This document shows, one piece after another, positions 54,246 through 64,000 of a DNA stretch of 64,000 bases (its first letter is position 1; every line of letters begins with the position of its first letter). The notes beneath the pieces were generated by a model that searched no databases, was not told the DNA's origin, and saw only the letters and a list, made by a program, of their open reading frames with translations. The position numbers and the translations under genes are program-made. Location of the stretch: NCBI RefSeq assembly GCF_900108945.1, contig NZ_FNYE01000016.1:1-64000 (forward strand), in the 5' to 3' direction. Source of the DNA: Paraburkholderia diazotrophica. Its GTDB lineage: Bacteria; Pseudomonadota; Gammaproteobacteria; Burkholderiales; Burkholderiaceae.

Positions 54246-54513
54246 TCAGCATTCCCGGCATTGAAAAAACTTGATGCGGCGCGGTCGGTTGAGAGAGCCG
54301 GCGCGCCCGCAGCTACGAAGAAAAGGGCGCAGTCAGTGATCGCGACACACATGATGAAGACGTACGTCCCGACGGATCTGTCGCATCCGGCCACTCTGTT
54401 TTACGGTCCCCGCTACCTCTTTTCTTTTGCCCCATCGCATGCGTCCGGGGTGGCGCAGCGTTTGTACTAACCGCGGATCACTCCGCACCATTCCAAGACC
54501 AGGAGCTTTGCAC
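54246..54513. other. Remainder of the long nrdA leader
   Basis: From the predicted start near 54178 the untranslated leader would be about 335 nt. These 268 nt contain short open frames (for example 54237-54470) but none with a recognised domain or ribosome binding site. An AGGAGC ribosome binding site for nrdA lies at about 54501. Confidence 0.5.
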
Positions 54514-57531
<3,018 letters not shown>

Positions 57532-58249
57532 GCACGCGCAGTCAGCAGGCAGTACTGCCGTCAGCAGCAAGCGGCAGCAAGCCGTAACCCGCCGCCGGTC
57601 CTCGCCGGCGGCGCACAAAAAGAGATGGGCGGCGCAGGCAGGACGCGCCGCTCATTGCGAAGCGAAGTCGAAGCCGCTCACACGTAAGAGGTCGAGCAGG
57701 ACCCGGCGCAAGTCTCCGATCACGCGCCCGCGCAAGCAGAAGCCTATGCGCTTCGAGCGAGCATGACGCGCGAGAGTCGACGCTCGTGCAGCACTTCGAT
57801 CAGGCGATTCATCGCGCAGTTTGCCCGGCGATGTGCCGGGGCAGTCAGTCAGGCGAAGCAACGAGGAACATCACGTGCTACACGTCAGTTGATGGCTGCG
57901 AGGAAACACGAAGCCACAAGCTGAATGCAGCACGCGAAGCAGCGGACAAGCAGGCGATGCATCACCTGCCCGACATGCTTCGAGAGAACATCGCCACGTG
58001 ATGAAGAACGCAATCGTTTCGAAGCCGAAGCAACGCACACGCATCGCTGAAGCAACGCTCTTTCGATCGTGCATCGCGCTACATCGACACACGTTTCGAT
58101 CGACTCGTATCGAGTGACCTTCACAGACTCACGAACAAAGTGTTGTATGAAGGTCGCAACGCGATTCGAAAACAGGATTTTTCATGAGCGGACCCTTTTA
58201 ACGCTCGTGAAAAGATGGTACAAACCGATCTAAATTGATGGTGACATTT
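57532..58249. other. Long gap between nrdA and nrdB without a recognised gene
   Basis: 718 nt separate the two subunit genes. Several hairpins occur: GGCAGTACTGCC (57548-57559), GCCGCCGG/CCGGCGGC (57591-57612, a candidate nrdA terminator without U-tract), GCGGCGC/GCGCCGC (57629-57651), and CCCGGC/GCCGGG (57824-57840). Open frames are short and unrecognised, and I find no second NrdR box pair. From about 57850 the composition is less GC-rich than the neighbouring genes. nrdB may have its own promoter here, or the gap may hold a small RNA; neither can be shown. Confidence 0.5.
58179..58213 (+). promoter_or_regulatory. Inverted repeat upstream of nrdB
   Basis: TTTTCATGAGCG (58179-58190) and CGCTCGTGAAAA (58202-58213) pair at 11 of 12 positions around an 11-nt loop that ends TTTTAA. 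It lies 36 nt before the nrdB ATG. It could be an operator or a leader hairpin. Confidence 0.5.
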
Positions 58250-59473
58250 ATGCTCAACTGGGATGACGAGATCACTGCCGTAACTCCCTCGAGTGCGACG
58301 CAACCGAACGTGTTGCGCAACGCTGAGGGGACGGCCGTCGGTTCGCAAGTTCAAACGCGTTCCGCTCATCAAGCTCCCTCGGCTCAACAAGTCTTCGCGA
58401 ACGACATCGCGATTGCTCCGCCGGCACAAACGAATGCGCCGGCCGTCGCTCCCGAAGCTCGCGTGAATGTCGCCGACAAGCGCATCATCAACGGTCAGAC
58501 CGACGTCAATCAGCTGGTGCCGTTCAAGTACAAGTGGGCGTGGGAGAAGTACCTCTCCGGCTGCGCGAACCACTGGATGCCGCAGGAAATCAACATGTCC
58601 CGCGACATCGCGCTCTGGAAAGACCCGAACGGGCTGACGGAAGACGAGCGCCGCATCGTCAAGCGCAACCTCGGCTTCTTCGTGACGGCCGACTCGCTCG
58701 CGGCGAATAACATCGTCCTCGGCACGTATCGTCACATCACGGCGCCCGAATGCCGCCAGTTCCTGCTGCGCCAGGCATTCGAAGAGGCGATCCACACGCA
58801 CGCCTACCAGTACATCGTCGAGTCGCTCGGTCTCGATGAAGGTGAAATCTTCAACGCGTATCACGAAGTTACATCGATCCGCGACAAAGACGAATTCCTG
58901 ATTCCGTTCATCCACACGCTGACCGACCCGGCCTTCAAGACGGGCACGCTCGAAGCAGACCAGAAGCTGCTCAAGTCGCTGATCGTGTTCGCGTGCGTGA
59001 TGGAAGGGCTGTTCTTCTACGTCGGCTTTACCCAGATCCTGGCGCTCGGCCGCCAGAACAAAATGACGGGCGCGGCGGAACAGTACCAATACATCCTGCG
59101 CGACGAGTCGATGCACTGCAATTTCGGCATCGACCTGATCAACCAGATCAAACTCGAAAACCCGCATCTGTGGACGCCGGAGTTCCGCGCGGAGATCCGC
59201 GAGATCTTCAGGCATGCGGTCGACCTCGAATATCGCTACGCAGAAGACACGATGCCGCGCGGGGTGCTCGGCCTCAATGCGTCGATGTTCAAGAGCTATC
59301 TGCGCTTTATCTGCAACCGCCGTTGCCAGCAGATCGGCATCGATGCGCTGTTCCCGAACGAGGAAAACCCGTTCCCGTGGATGAGCGAGATGATCGACCT
59401 GAAGAAGGAACGCAATTTCTTCGAGACTCGGGTTATCGAATATCAGACCGGCGGCGCGCTGTCCTGGGAGTAA
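58250..59473 (+). CDS. nrdB: Class Ia ribonucleoside-diphosphate reductase, beta subunit
   Basis: Di-iron tyrosyl-radical subunit that generates the thiyl radical in NrdA. The 407-residue protein starts MLNWDDEITAV; upstream in-frame starts at 58235/58238 would add up to five residues. The metal and radical residues are visible as E179-x2-H182-x3-Y186 in FEEAIHTHAYQYI, matching the Glu-His-Tyr pattern of E. coli NrdB. TADSLAANN gives the first Asp ligand, and the second Glu/His set lies in MEGLFF and DESMHCNFGIDLI. The C-terminal residues EYQTGGALSWE form the tail that docks in NrdA. About 70 N-terminal residues are poorly conserved. Confidence 0.96.
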   Translation: MLNWDDEITAVTPSSATQPNVLRNAEGTAVGSQVQTRSAHQAPSAQQVFANDIAIAPPAQTNAPAVAPEARVNVADKRIINGQTDVNQLVPFKYKWAWEKYLSGCANHWMPQEINMSRDIALWKDPNGLTEDERRIVKRNLGFFVTADSLAANNIVLGTYRHITAPECRQFLLRQAFEEAIHTHAYQYIVESLGLDEGEIFNAYHEVTSIRDKDEFLIPFIHTLTDPAFKTGTLEADQKLLKSLIVFACVMEGLFFYVGFTQILALGRQNKMTGAAEQYQYILRDESMHCNFGIDLINQIKLENPHLWTPEFRAEIREIFRHAVDLEYRYAEDTMPRGVLGLNASMFKSYLRFICNRRCQQIGIDALFPNEENPFPWMSEMIDLKKERNFFETRVIEYQTGGALSWE

Positions 59474-59724
59474 CCCAACGCGTCGCGTATGTATTTGATG
59501 GGGTTGCCGCCGGCTGTGCCGCGGCAAGTTTGATGAGGAGCATGACCGCCTGATGCAGAGCGTGCCCGGTGCGCCGCGGAATGCCGCGACCCATAAAGAT
59601 TACAGGCACTTTGCGAACCCTTCAGTGGGATGGGCAAACTTCCCCCCGGAAAAAGCCGTCCGCGCGAAAGCGAGCGGCTCGATCAAACGATTGCCGGCAT
59701 CGACATCCGATGCCGACTGGACTT
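59474..59724. other. Intergenic region after nrdB
   Basis: No recognised gene. An 8-bp hairpin CGGCATCG/CGATGCCG (59695-59715) is present. A 109-codon open frame (59553-59879) crosses the region but shows no known domain and no good ribosome binding site. Confidence 0.5.
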
Positions 59725-59754
59725 GGCGCGCTGTGCCCGATGGCACGGCGCGCC
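59725..59754 (+). terminator. Strong 13-bp hairpin upstream of the histone-like gene
   Basis: GGCGCGCTGTGCC (59725-59737) pairs with GGCACGGCGCGCC (59742-59754) with one U:G pair and a CGAT loop. The following TTACCGTATT is a weak T-tract. It lies about 250 nt after nrdB and is a plausible terminator for it. Confidence 0.55.
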
Positions 59755-59908
59755 TTACCGTATTCATTAGCGTAAGCGCGCTGGAGCTGCGTACGCCGAT
59801 GAATAGCCCGCTTCGCAGTGGCCGCCGTGAGAAGCGTCCGCGGGAAGCGGGTTTTGACGAAGGGTGTAGTTTGAACTGACTCTCATCTGAAACCTGAAGG
59901 AGAAAATG

Positions 59909-60517
59909 ATGGCACTCGCCAAGAAGAAGCCGGCAGCCAAGAAGGCTGCAGCAAAGAAGGTCGTCGCGAAGAAGGCGGCTCCCGCCAAGAAGGCAGCACC
60001 GGCGAAGAAGGCCGCTGTGAAGAAGGTTGCAGCGAAGAAAGTCGCCGTGAAGAAGGTTGCTGCGAAGAAGGCAGCACCGGCGAAGAAGGCGGCTGCAAAG
60101 AAGGTCGCAGCGAAGAAGGTTGCAGCGAAGAAAGTCGCCGTGAAGAAGGTTGCTGCAAAGAAGGCAGCACCGGCGAAGAAGGCGGCTGCAAAGAAGGTCG
60201 CAGCGAAGAAGGTCGCAGCAAAGAAAGTCGCCGTGAAGAAGGTTGCTGCAAAGAAGGCAGCACCGGCGAAGAAGGCCGCTGCGAAGAAGGCGCCTGCTAA
60301 AAAGGCTGCCGCCAAAAAGGCTGCGCCTGCCAAGAAGGCTGCCGCGAAAAAGGCCGCTGCTCCTGCGAAGAAGGCTGCTCCTGCGAAAAAGGCTGTTGCG
60401 AAGAAGGCAGCACCTGCTCCCGCTGCGCCCGCTGCTTCGACGGCGCCGGCTGCTACGGTCAAGACCGCGTTGAATCCGGCTGCAGCATGGCCGTTTCCGA
60501 CGGGCAGCCGTCCGTAA
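59909..60517 (+). CDS. Histone H1-like Lys/Ala-rich DNA-binding protein
   Basis: A 202-residue, very basic, low-complexity protein made of Lys-Lys-Ala-Ala, Pro-Ala-Lys-Lys and Val-Ala-Lys-Lys units, like the C-terminal domain of eukaryotic histone H1 and bacterial AlgP/BpH-type proteins. It should bind DNA non-specifically and act as a nucleoid protein. Only the last 30 residues or so (AAPAPAAPAASTAPAATVKTALNPAAAWPFPTGSRP) depart from this. Two adjacent ATGs exist at 59906 and 59909; the second has better spacing from GGAG. The DNA contains 93-bp tandem repeats, so length probably varies between strains. A specific function cannot be read from the sequence. Confidence 0.9.
   Translation: MALAKKKPAAKKAAAKKVVAKKAAPAKKAAPAKKAAVKKVAAKKVAVKKVAAKKAAPAKKAAAKKVAAKKVAAKKVAVKKVAAKKAAPAKKAAAKKVAAKKVAAKKVAVKKVAAKKAAPAKKAAAKKAPAKKAAAKKAAPAKKAAAKKAAAPAKKAAPAKKAVAKKAAPAPAAPAASTAPAATVKTALNPAAAWPFPTGSRP
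60031..60290 (+). repeat. 93-bp tandem repeat inside the histone-like gene
   Basis: Copies start at 60031, 60124 and 60217, exactly 93 bp (31 codons) apart, each beginning AGCRAAGAAAGTCGCCGTG. Copies one and two are nearly identical; the third is identical for about 60 bp and then drifts. The unit is a multiple of three, so changes in copy number keep the frame. Confidence 0.9.
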
Positions 60518-60532
60518 GAGCTGATGCCGCAA

Positions 60533-60555
60533 CGGACGCATCCAGCGTGCGTCCG
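60533..60555 (+). other. Hairpin 1 after the histone-like gene
   Basis: CGGACGCA (60533-60540) and TGCGTCCG (60548-60555) pair perfectly around a 7-nt loop, 15 nt after the stop. Confidence 0.6.
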
Positions 60556-60558
60556 GCG

Positions 60559-60578
60559 ATTGAGTAGGGCTACTCAAT
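60559..60578 (+). other. Hairpin 2 after the histone-like gene
   Basis: ATTGAGTAG (60559-60567) and CTACTCAAT (60570-60578) are perfect 9-bp arms around GG. This is an AT-rich palindrome in a GC-rich setting. Confidence 0.6.
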
Positions 60579-60585
60579 CAACCCG

Positions 60586-60620
60586 ATCCCGCCGCCGGGC
60601 AACTGGCGGCGGGATTTTTT
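60586..60620 (+). terminator. Rho-independent terminator of the histone-like gene
   Basis: ATCCCGCCGCC (60586-60596) and GGCGGCGGGAT (60605-60615) pair around an 8-nt loop, followed by a T-run to 60620. Confidence 0.9.
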
Positions 60621-60746
60621 CGTCTGGTGCCCGTCCGGACTCGTCGTGCGCTTCGCACCGGCGGCGATGCGACGCGCTCGCGTACAGGCAATGTCGGTCG
60701 AAGGATGCGCTGCTCGCAACTCATGCGGCGATGCGCAAACCGAGGC

Positions 60747-60779
60747 AAAAAAAACGCATGCACAGGGGAGCACATGCGT
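60747..60779 (-). terminator. Rho-independent terminator of the glycine-zipper lipoprotein gene
   Basis: On the minus strand, ACGCATG and CATGCGT (plus-strand 60773-60779 and 60754-60760) pair around a 12-nt loop and are followed by a run of eight T (plus-strand A-run 60747-60754). It lies about 70 nt after the stop of the minus-strand gene. Confidence 0.75.
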
Positions 60780-60848
60780 GTGAGGTTGCCGTCACCGCGC
60801 GAGAGCGCGCCGACGGCAGGGAAATGGATTGCGTCTGCGGGAAACGCG

Positions 60849-61337
60849 TCAGTGGGTCACGCGGGTCACGCCGCCGCTCGACAGCAGACGCACGCGCTCG
60901 CCCGCGCTGAAAATTTCGCCTGTTGCACTTTGCGTGATCGCGCGCATGTCGCCGTTGTCGAGGCGCACCGTGATCTCGACGCCGTCGCGCATCGCCGTGC
61001 TGTTCTCGATCGTGTTGCCTGCCACGGCGCCCGCCAACCCGCCGACGATGCCCGTCAGAATCGAGCCACGGCCGCCGCCGATCGCGCTGCCCGCCACCGC
61101 GCCCAGCGCACCGCCGCCCACCGCGCCGATACCGCTCGGCTGACCGTTGTTCGAGCTGATCTTAACGGCGCGCACGCTGTCGACGGTTCCCATGCGTACG
61201 GTCTCTTCACGTTGCGCCTGCGATGACGTGTAGACGTCGGCGGAACTGCTGTTGTACGCGCAGCCTGTCACGGCGAGCGAACTGACGATCACTGCGCCCA
61301 ATACCAGGCGGCCCACAGTACGATTTGTTGTTTTCAT
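60849..61337 (-). CDS. Glycine-zipper 2TM outer-membrane lipoprotein (SlyB-like)
   Basis: A 162-residue lipoprotein. The signal peptide is MKTTNRTVGRLVLGAVIVSSLAVTGC with lipobox LAVTGC; Cys26 would be lipidated. The core IGAVGGGALGAVAGSAIGGGRGSILTGIVGGLAGAVAGNTIE (about residues 69-110) is a glycine-zipper two-helix domain. The C-terminal part VEITVRLDNGDMRAITQSATGEIFSAGERVRLL is the SlyB/Pal-type beta domain. Such proteins support outer-membrane integrity. Its function here is inferred only from the domain. Confidence 0.9.
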   Translation of the reverse strand: MKTTNRTVGRLVLGAVIVSSLAVTGCAYNSSSADVYTSSQAQREETVRMGTVDSVRAVKISSNNGQPSGIGAVGGGALGAVAGSAIGGGRGSILTGIVGGLAGAVAGNTIENSTAMRDGVEITVRLDNGDMRAITQSATGEIFSAGERVRLLSSGGVTRVTH

Positions 61338-61407
61338 TCCCTTGACTCCAAACGGGCTCGCATCCTCAAGCCCTCAAACGCGACCGATCAGGCGCGGCGT
61401 ATGCGCA

Positions 61408-62352
61408 TCACGCGCCTTCGGGCAGTGCGTACCCGAATGCCTGCTTGAACCGGTCGTTGATCTCCGCGCGCGAAGGCGCATAGTTTTGCGGCCCTTGATG
61501 TTCGATCTTGAGCGCGCCCATCAGGCTTGCGAGACGGCCCGTGGTTGTCCAGCCAAGACCCTTCTCGATGCCGTGCAGCAGGCCGCCCCGGAAGGCATCG
61601 CCGCAACCCGTGGGGTCCAGCACCTGCTTTGCCTTGACGGCCGGAATCTCTTCGATGCCGCCCGAATGGTGAATCTGCGCGCCGTGCTCGCCGCGCGTCA
61701 CGATCAGCGCATCGACACGGCTTGCGATCTCTTCGATCGACCAGCCCGTCTTGTTGCTCACGAGCGCGGCTTCGTAGTCATTGACTGCCACGTAGGTGGC
61801 AAGTTCAATCATGCGGCGCAGCGACGCGCCGTCGAACAGCGGCAGCCCCTGGCCCGGATCGAAGATGAACGGAACGCCCGCCGCCGCGAACTGTTCGGAG
61901 TGCTGGATCATGCCGTCGAAGCCGTCCGGTGCGACGATGCCGAGCTTCATGCCCGGCTGGTCGGCACGGTTCAGGTGAGACTGCATCATCGCGCCCGGGT
62001 GGAACGCGGTGATCTGATTGTTCTCGAGGTCGGTCGTGATCATTGCCTGCGCCGAGTAGGTGTCGGGCAGCACGCGCACGTGCTCTTTCGAGAGGCCGAG
62101 CGTGTCGAGGCGATCGATGTACAGCTGCGCGTCGACGGCGCCGAGCGTCGCCATGATGCGCGCGTCGCCACCGAGCAGATGCAGCGAGTACGCGATATTG
62201 CCCGCGCAGCCGCCGAATTCGCGACGCATCGTCGGCACGAGGAAGCTCACGTTCAGGATGTGGACCTGTTCCGGCAGGATGTGCTCCCGAAAGCGCCCTT
62301 CGAAGGTCATGATGTTGTCGTAGGCAAGCGAGCCGCAAATCAGCGTAGCCAA
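61408..62352 (-). CDS. PfkB family carbohydrate/nucleoside kinase
   Basis: A 314-residue ribokinase-fold kinase. It starts MATLICGSLAYDNIMTFEGRF. The first PfkB region is FGGCAGNIAYSLHLLGGDARIMATLG at about residues 47-72. The second, VLDPTGCGDAFRGGLLHGIE at about residues 244-263, holds the catalytic Asp in the DTGAGD-like loop (here DPTGCGD). The sequence resembles adenosine-kinase-type members more than fructokinase, but the substrate cannot be assigned. It lies between tpx and the lipoprotein gene on the minus strand. Confidence 0.88.
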   Translation of the reverse strand: MATLICGSLAYDNIMTFEGRFREHILPEQVHILNVSFLVPTMRREFGGCAGNIAYSLHLLGGDARIMATLGAVDAQLYIDRLDTLGLSKEHVRVLPDTYSAQAMITTDLENNQITAFHPGAMMQSHLNRADQPGMKLGIVAPDGFDGMIQHSEQFAAAGVPFIFDPGQGLPLFDGASLRRMIELATYVAVNDYEAALVSNKTGWSIEEIASRVDALIVTRGEHGAQIHHSGGIEEIPAVKAKQVLDPTGCGDAFRGGLLHGIEKGLGWTTTGRLASLMGALKIEHQGPQNYAPSRAEINDRFKQAFGYALPEGA

Positions 62353-62409
62353 GGCGAGCGTTCCTGTAAGAAGTATCGGTGTCGGAGGGAAAAGTGGCGC
62401 GACGATGTG

Positions 62410-62446
62410 ACAGCGCCGCGCCCGGGCGATACGGGAGCGGCGCTGT
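62410..62446 (-). terminator. Hairpin between tpx and the PfkB gene
   Basis: ACAGCGCCGC (62410-62419) and GCGGCGCTGT (62437-62446) are perfect 10-bp arms around a 17-nt loop, about 20 nt after the tpx stop. No U-tract follows on the minus strand, so it is only a possible terminator. Confidence 0.45.
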
Positions 62447-62465
62447 ATCGACGCAAGCGTGGAGC

Positions 62466-62966
62466 TTACTTCAGCGCGGCGAGCGCTGCGTCGTAGTTCG
62501 GTTCGTTCTTGATTTCGCCGACGAGCTCGGCGTGCACGACCTTGTCGTTTTCATCGAGAACGACGACGGCGCGCGCCGTCAGGCCCGTCAGCGGGCCGCT
62601 CGTCACGTCGACGCCATACGCTTGCGCGAACTCGTGGCCGCGGAACGTCGAGGCCGTCACGACGTTTTCGATTCCTTCCGTCGTGCAGAAGCGCGAAGCG
62701 GCGAACGGCAGGTCGCCCGACACGACGATCACGGCCGTGTTGTTCAGCTTGGCGGCTGCTTCGTTGAACTTGCGCGTCGAGGTTGCGCAGGTCGGCGTGT
62801 CGAGACTCGGGACGATGTTCAGTACCTTGCGCTTGCCGGCGAAGTCGGTGAGCGAGAGCGGCTTCAGATCCTTGCCGACGAGCGTGAAGGCGGGCGCCTT
62901 CTGGCCGACGGACGGGAACGTGCCAGCGACTTCGATCGGGTTGCCACCCAGCGTGACTTGACTCAT
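62466..62966 (-). CDS. tpx: Thiol peroxidase Tpx
   Basis: Thioredoxin-dependent 2-Cys peroxiredoxin acting on lipid and alkyl hydroperoxides. The 166-residue protein starts MSQVTLGGNPIEVAGTFPSVGQKAPAF. The peroxidatic Cys lies in VPSLDTPTCATSTRKFNE (about residue 60) and the resolving Cys in PFAASRFCTTEGIENV (about residue 94), the Tpx spacing. The frame is open upstream to 63533 but only the part from 62966 is Tpx. It is the second peroxiredoxin in the window, from a different subfamily than the gene at 26248. Confidence 0.96.
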   Translation of the reverse strand: MSQVTLGGNPIEVAGTFPSVGQKAPAFTLVGKDLKPLSLTDFAGKRKVLNIVPSLDTPTCATSTRKFNEAAAKLNNTAVIVVSGDLPFAASRFCTTEGIENVVTASTFRGHEFAQAYGVDVTSGPLTGLTARAVVVLDENDKVVHAELVGEIKNEPNYDAALAALK

Positions 62967-63002
62967 GTTGTGCTCCGAAGATTCGTCAGGGATTGACGGG
63001 AT

Positions 63003-63028
63003 GCGCGTCCGGTTCGTGCCGGACGCGC
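63003..63028 (-). terminator. Hairpin between the DUF3426 gene and tpx
   Basis: GCGCGTCCGG (63003-63012) and CCGGACGCGC (63019-63028) are perfect 10-bp arms around a 6-nt loop, 34 nt after the DUF3426 stop. No U-tract follows. Confidence 0.5.
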
Positions 63029-63061
63029 GGGTGTAACCAGCTCGCGCCGCAGAGATACCCG

Positions 63062-64000
63062 TTACGGATAGAAGATCTGCACGCGGAAATTCGAGGCGAC
63101 GGTATTGCCGGTGTCGAGGCGCACGATCATCGTCTGCGTCGTGCGGGCGGGCAGGCCCGCCGCAATCGGCGTGCCGGGCTTCACGTAGTCTTGCGGCCAC
63201 AGCACGCGCCGCACGGCGACGTTGTTGTTCTCGTCGAGCAGCGTCAGTTCGACGGCGGGATAGGCGAGCGCGATGTCGAAGCGGTTGCGCAGCGGCATCC
63301 GCAGTTCGAGCTTGTGCGGTCCGTCGATCTGGCGCAGATCGGACGGCTCGACCAGCAGGCCATCGATATCGCGCGGCGGTCCGACCTTGCATCCGAGGTT
63401 CGCGCAAGCCTTCACGAAGAGCGACTGCGAACCGGGCCACGCGACCATCACCGATTCGCGTTGCCACCATGCGAGCTGCGCGAGCAGCAAGACGGCCAGC
63501 ACGGCGATCGCGACTCCGCCGACGGCCTGCCATACGACGCGGCGCGAGTCTTGTCCGAGCGGCTCACGCCGGACGGCGAACGCATTGTCGTCATCGTCTG
63601 GCGCGGCGGCGAACGGCTGGCGCGCGCCTCCGCCGAAACGCGGTTCGTAATCCTGCTCTTCCGCAGGCGAGCCGAAGTGGGGCTCGCGATCCCGACGATC
63701 GTCGGCGGCCGGCGCGGCCGCGCTGTCATCGGGGTCGAAGAAGGGTTTGTGCCGCTTGTCGCGAAGTGGCTCATACAGCCCTTCGTGCAAGGTTTCGTGC
63801 AGCGGCTCGTGCAATGGCTCGTGCAACGATGCATCGGCTTCGGCCTTCGCTTCGCCCGCTGTTTCGGCATTGGGTGCGTGCGCCGATTCGCGCGCGGGCT
63901 CCGCTGCTCGCCACGTATGCGGCGGCGGCTCGGCAATTTCCTGTTCGAGCACGCGCTCGGGCGAGGCTTCGAAAGTCGGCTCTGTCTTCGGCGCAGCAGG
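63062..64000 (-). CDS. DUF3426 protein, C-terminal part (gene runs off the right edge)
   Basis: The frame is open to the window end, so only the C-terminal 312 residues are present; the start and the expected N-terminal zinc ribbon lie outside. The visible part has an acidic, low-complexity cytoplasmic region with four to five LHEP/LHET/LHEG/LYEP repeats at about residues 44-62 of the visible fragment. One membrane segment follows (VVWQAVGGVAIAVLAVLLLAQLAWW), then a periplasmic DUF3426 domain with CANLGCKVGPPRDIDGLLVEPSDLR and ARTTQTMIVRLDTGN. Function is unknown. In Burkholderiales this gene usually lies between prmA and tpx, which fits here. A GTG at 63952 is not taken as the start. Confidence 0.85.
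   Translation of the reverse strand, partial: PAAPKTEPTFEASPERVLEQEIAEPPPHTWRAAEPARESAHAPNAETAGEAKAEADASLHEPLHEPLHETLHEGLYEPLRDKRHKPFFDPDDSAAAPAADDRRDREPHFGSPAEEQDYEPRFGGGARQPFAAAPDDDDNAFAVRREPLGQDSRRVVWQAVGGVAIAVLAVLLLAQLAWWQRESVMVAWPGSQSLFVKACANLGCKVGPPRDIDGLLVEPSDLRQIDGPHKLELRMPLRNRFDIALAYPAVELTLLDENNNVAVRRVLWPQDYVKPGTPIAAGLPARTTQTMIVRLDTGNTVASNFRVQIFYP

Noticed and set aside
54237..54470. A 77-codon open frame in the nrdA leader
   Set aside because: No ribosome binding site or recognisable domain; the hairpin covers its start. Kept only as a possibility within the leader.
59553..59879. A 108-residue open frame between nrdB and the histone-like gene
   Set aside because: No homology or ribosome binding site, and it runs through a strong terminator-like hairpin.
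60031..60290. Regular repeats resembling a CRISPR array
   Set aside because: The repeats are contiguous 93-bp coding units with no unique spacers, and no cas genes are present.
59767..60462. A minus-strand frame of Ala/Phe/Gly repeats opposite the histone-like gene
   Set aside because: It is the complement of the Lys/Ala repeat DNA and has no ribosome binding site or known domain.
62967..63533. N-terminal extension of the tpx frame to 63533
   Set aside because: It lies opposite to or over the DUF3426 gene in another frame and has no homology; Tpx begins at 62966.

Overview
The window is a high-GC, gene-dense core chromosomal segment from a beta-proteobacterium of the Burkholderiales, most likely Burkholderiaceae of the Paraburkholderia/Caballeronia/Burkholderia group. 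This rests on the OmpC-like porin ending in Phe, the CNP1-like lipoprotein, a PP0621-like protein, a Lys/Ala-rich histone H1-like protein, the gene order rplU-rpmA-obgE-proB / rppH-proS, and a full mra/fts/mur (dcw) cluster followed by a peroxiredoxin, lpxC, a DUF721 gene and secA. The assignment is inferred from proteins and synteny, with no database search. I see no transposase, integrase, CRISPR array, prophage, toxin-antitoxin pair or recognisable defence system.

Layout. 1-190: 3' end of an rRNA operon (5S rRNA and terminator). 514-8122: metabolic and envelope genes (M20 amidohydrolase, molybdopterin oxidoreductase, fadD, porin, coq7). 8389-26010: the dcw cluster mraZ-rsmH-ftsL-ftsI-murE-murF-mraY-murD-ftsW-murG-murC-ddlB-ftsQ-ftsA-ftsZ, all on the + strand and mostly joined by 4-bp ATGA stop/start overlaps. 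It is preceded by a promoter overlapping a 10-bp-phased repeat array that looks like the MraZ operator. 26248-34423: peroxiredoxin, lpxC, DUF721/DciA-like gene (-), secA, argJ, a DUF815 ATPase and mutT. 34488-39724 (-): pilB-pilC-pilD-coaE-zapD-yacG. 39816-42394 (-): a CorC-type CBS protein, tRNA-Pro(CGG) and octaprenyl diphosphate synthase. 42540-45761: rplU-rpmA-obgE-proB. 45883-50501: CNP1-like lipoprotein, rppH, proS, marC and a purine phosphoribosyltransferase. 50653-54023: ffh (-), then a YpjD-like membrane protein, a PP0621-like protein and ampD (+). 54144-59473: class Ia ribonucleotide reductase nrdA/nrdB behind a promoter with paired NrdR boxes. 59909-64000: histone H1-like protein, then a glycine-zipper lipoprotein, a PfkB kinase, tpx and a partial DUF3426 protein, all on the - strand.

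How the genes work together. Most of the window serves growth and division. The dcw genes make UDP-MurNAc-pentapeptide and lipid II and build the divisome, ZapD acts on FtsZ, and AmpD recycles wall fragments. LpxC commits carbon to lipid A, SecA and Ffh drive protein export and membrane targeting, and IspB and Coq7 supply ubiquinone. NrdAB supplies dNTPs. PilBCD are the cytoplasmic and inner-membrane parts of type IV pilus assembly, but no pilin gene is nearby.

The most unusual signal is a 34-codon mini-ORF wedged between ftsW and murG. It overlaps the ftsW stop and the murG start by 4 bp each. Its first residues mimic MurG and its last residues mimic FtsW, as expected if the ftsW/murG junction had been duplicated with a 98-bp offset. 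Other points worth a second look are the MraZ-box array, the NrdR boxes with a roughly 300-nt nrdA leader, a 718-bp gap between nrdA and nrdB, a stem-loop in the secA leader, and three stacked hairpins after the histone-like gene. I found no convincing new multi-gene system here.
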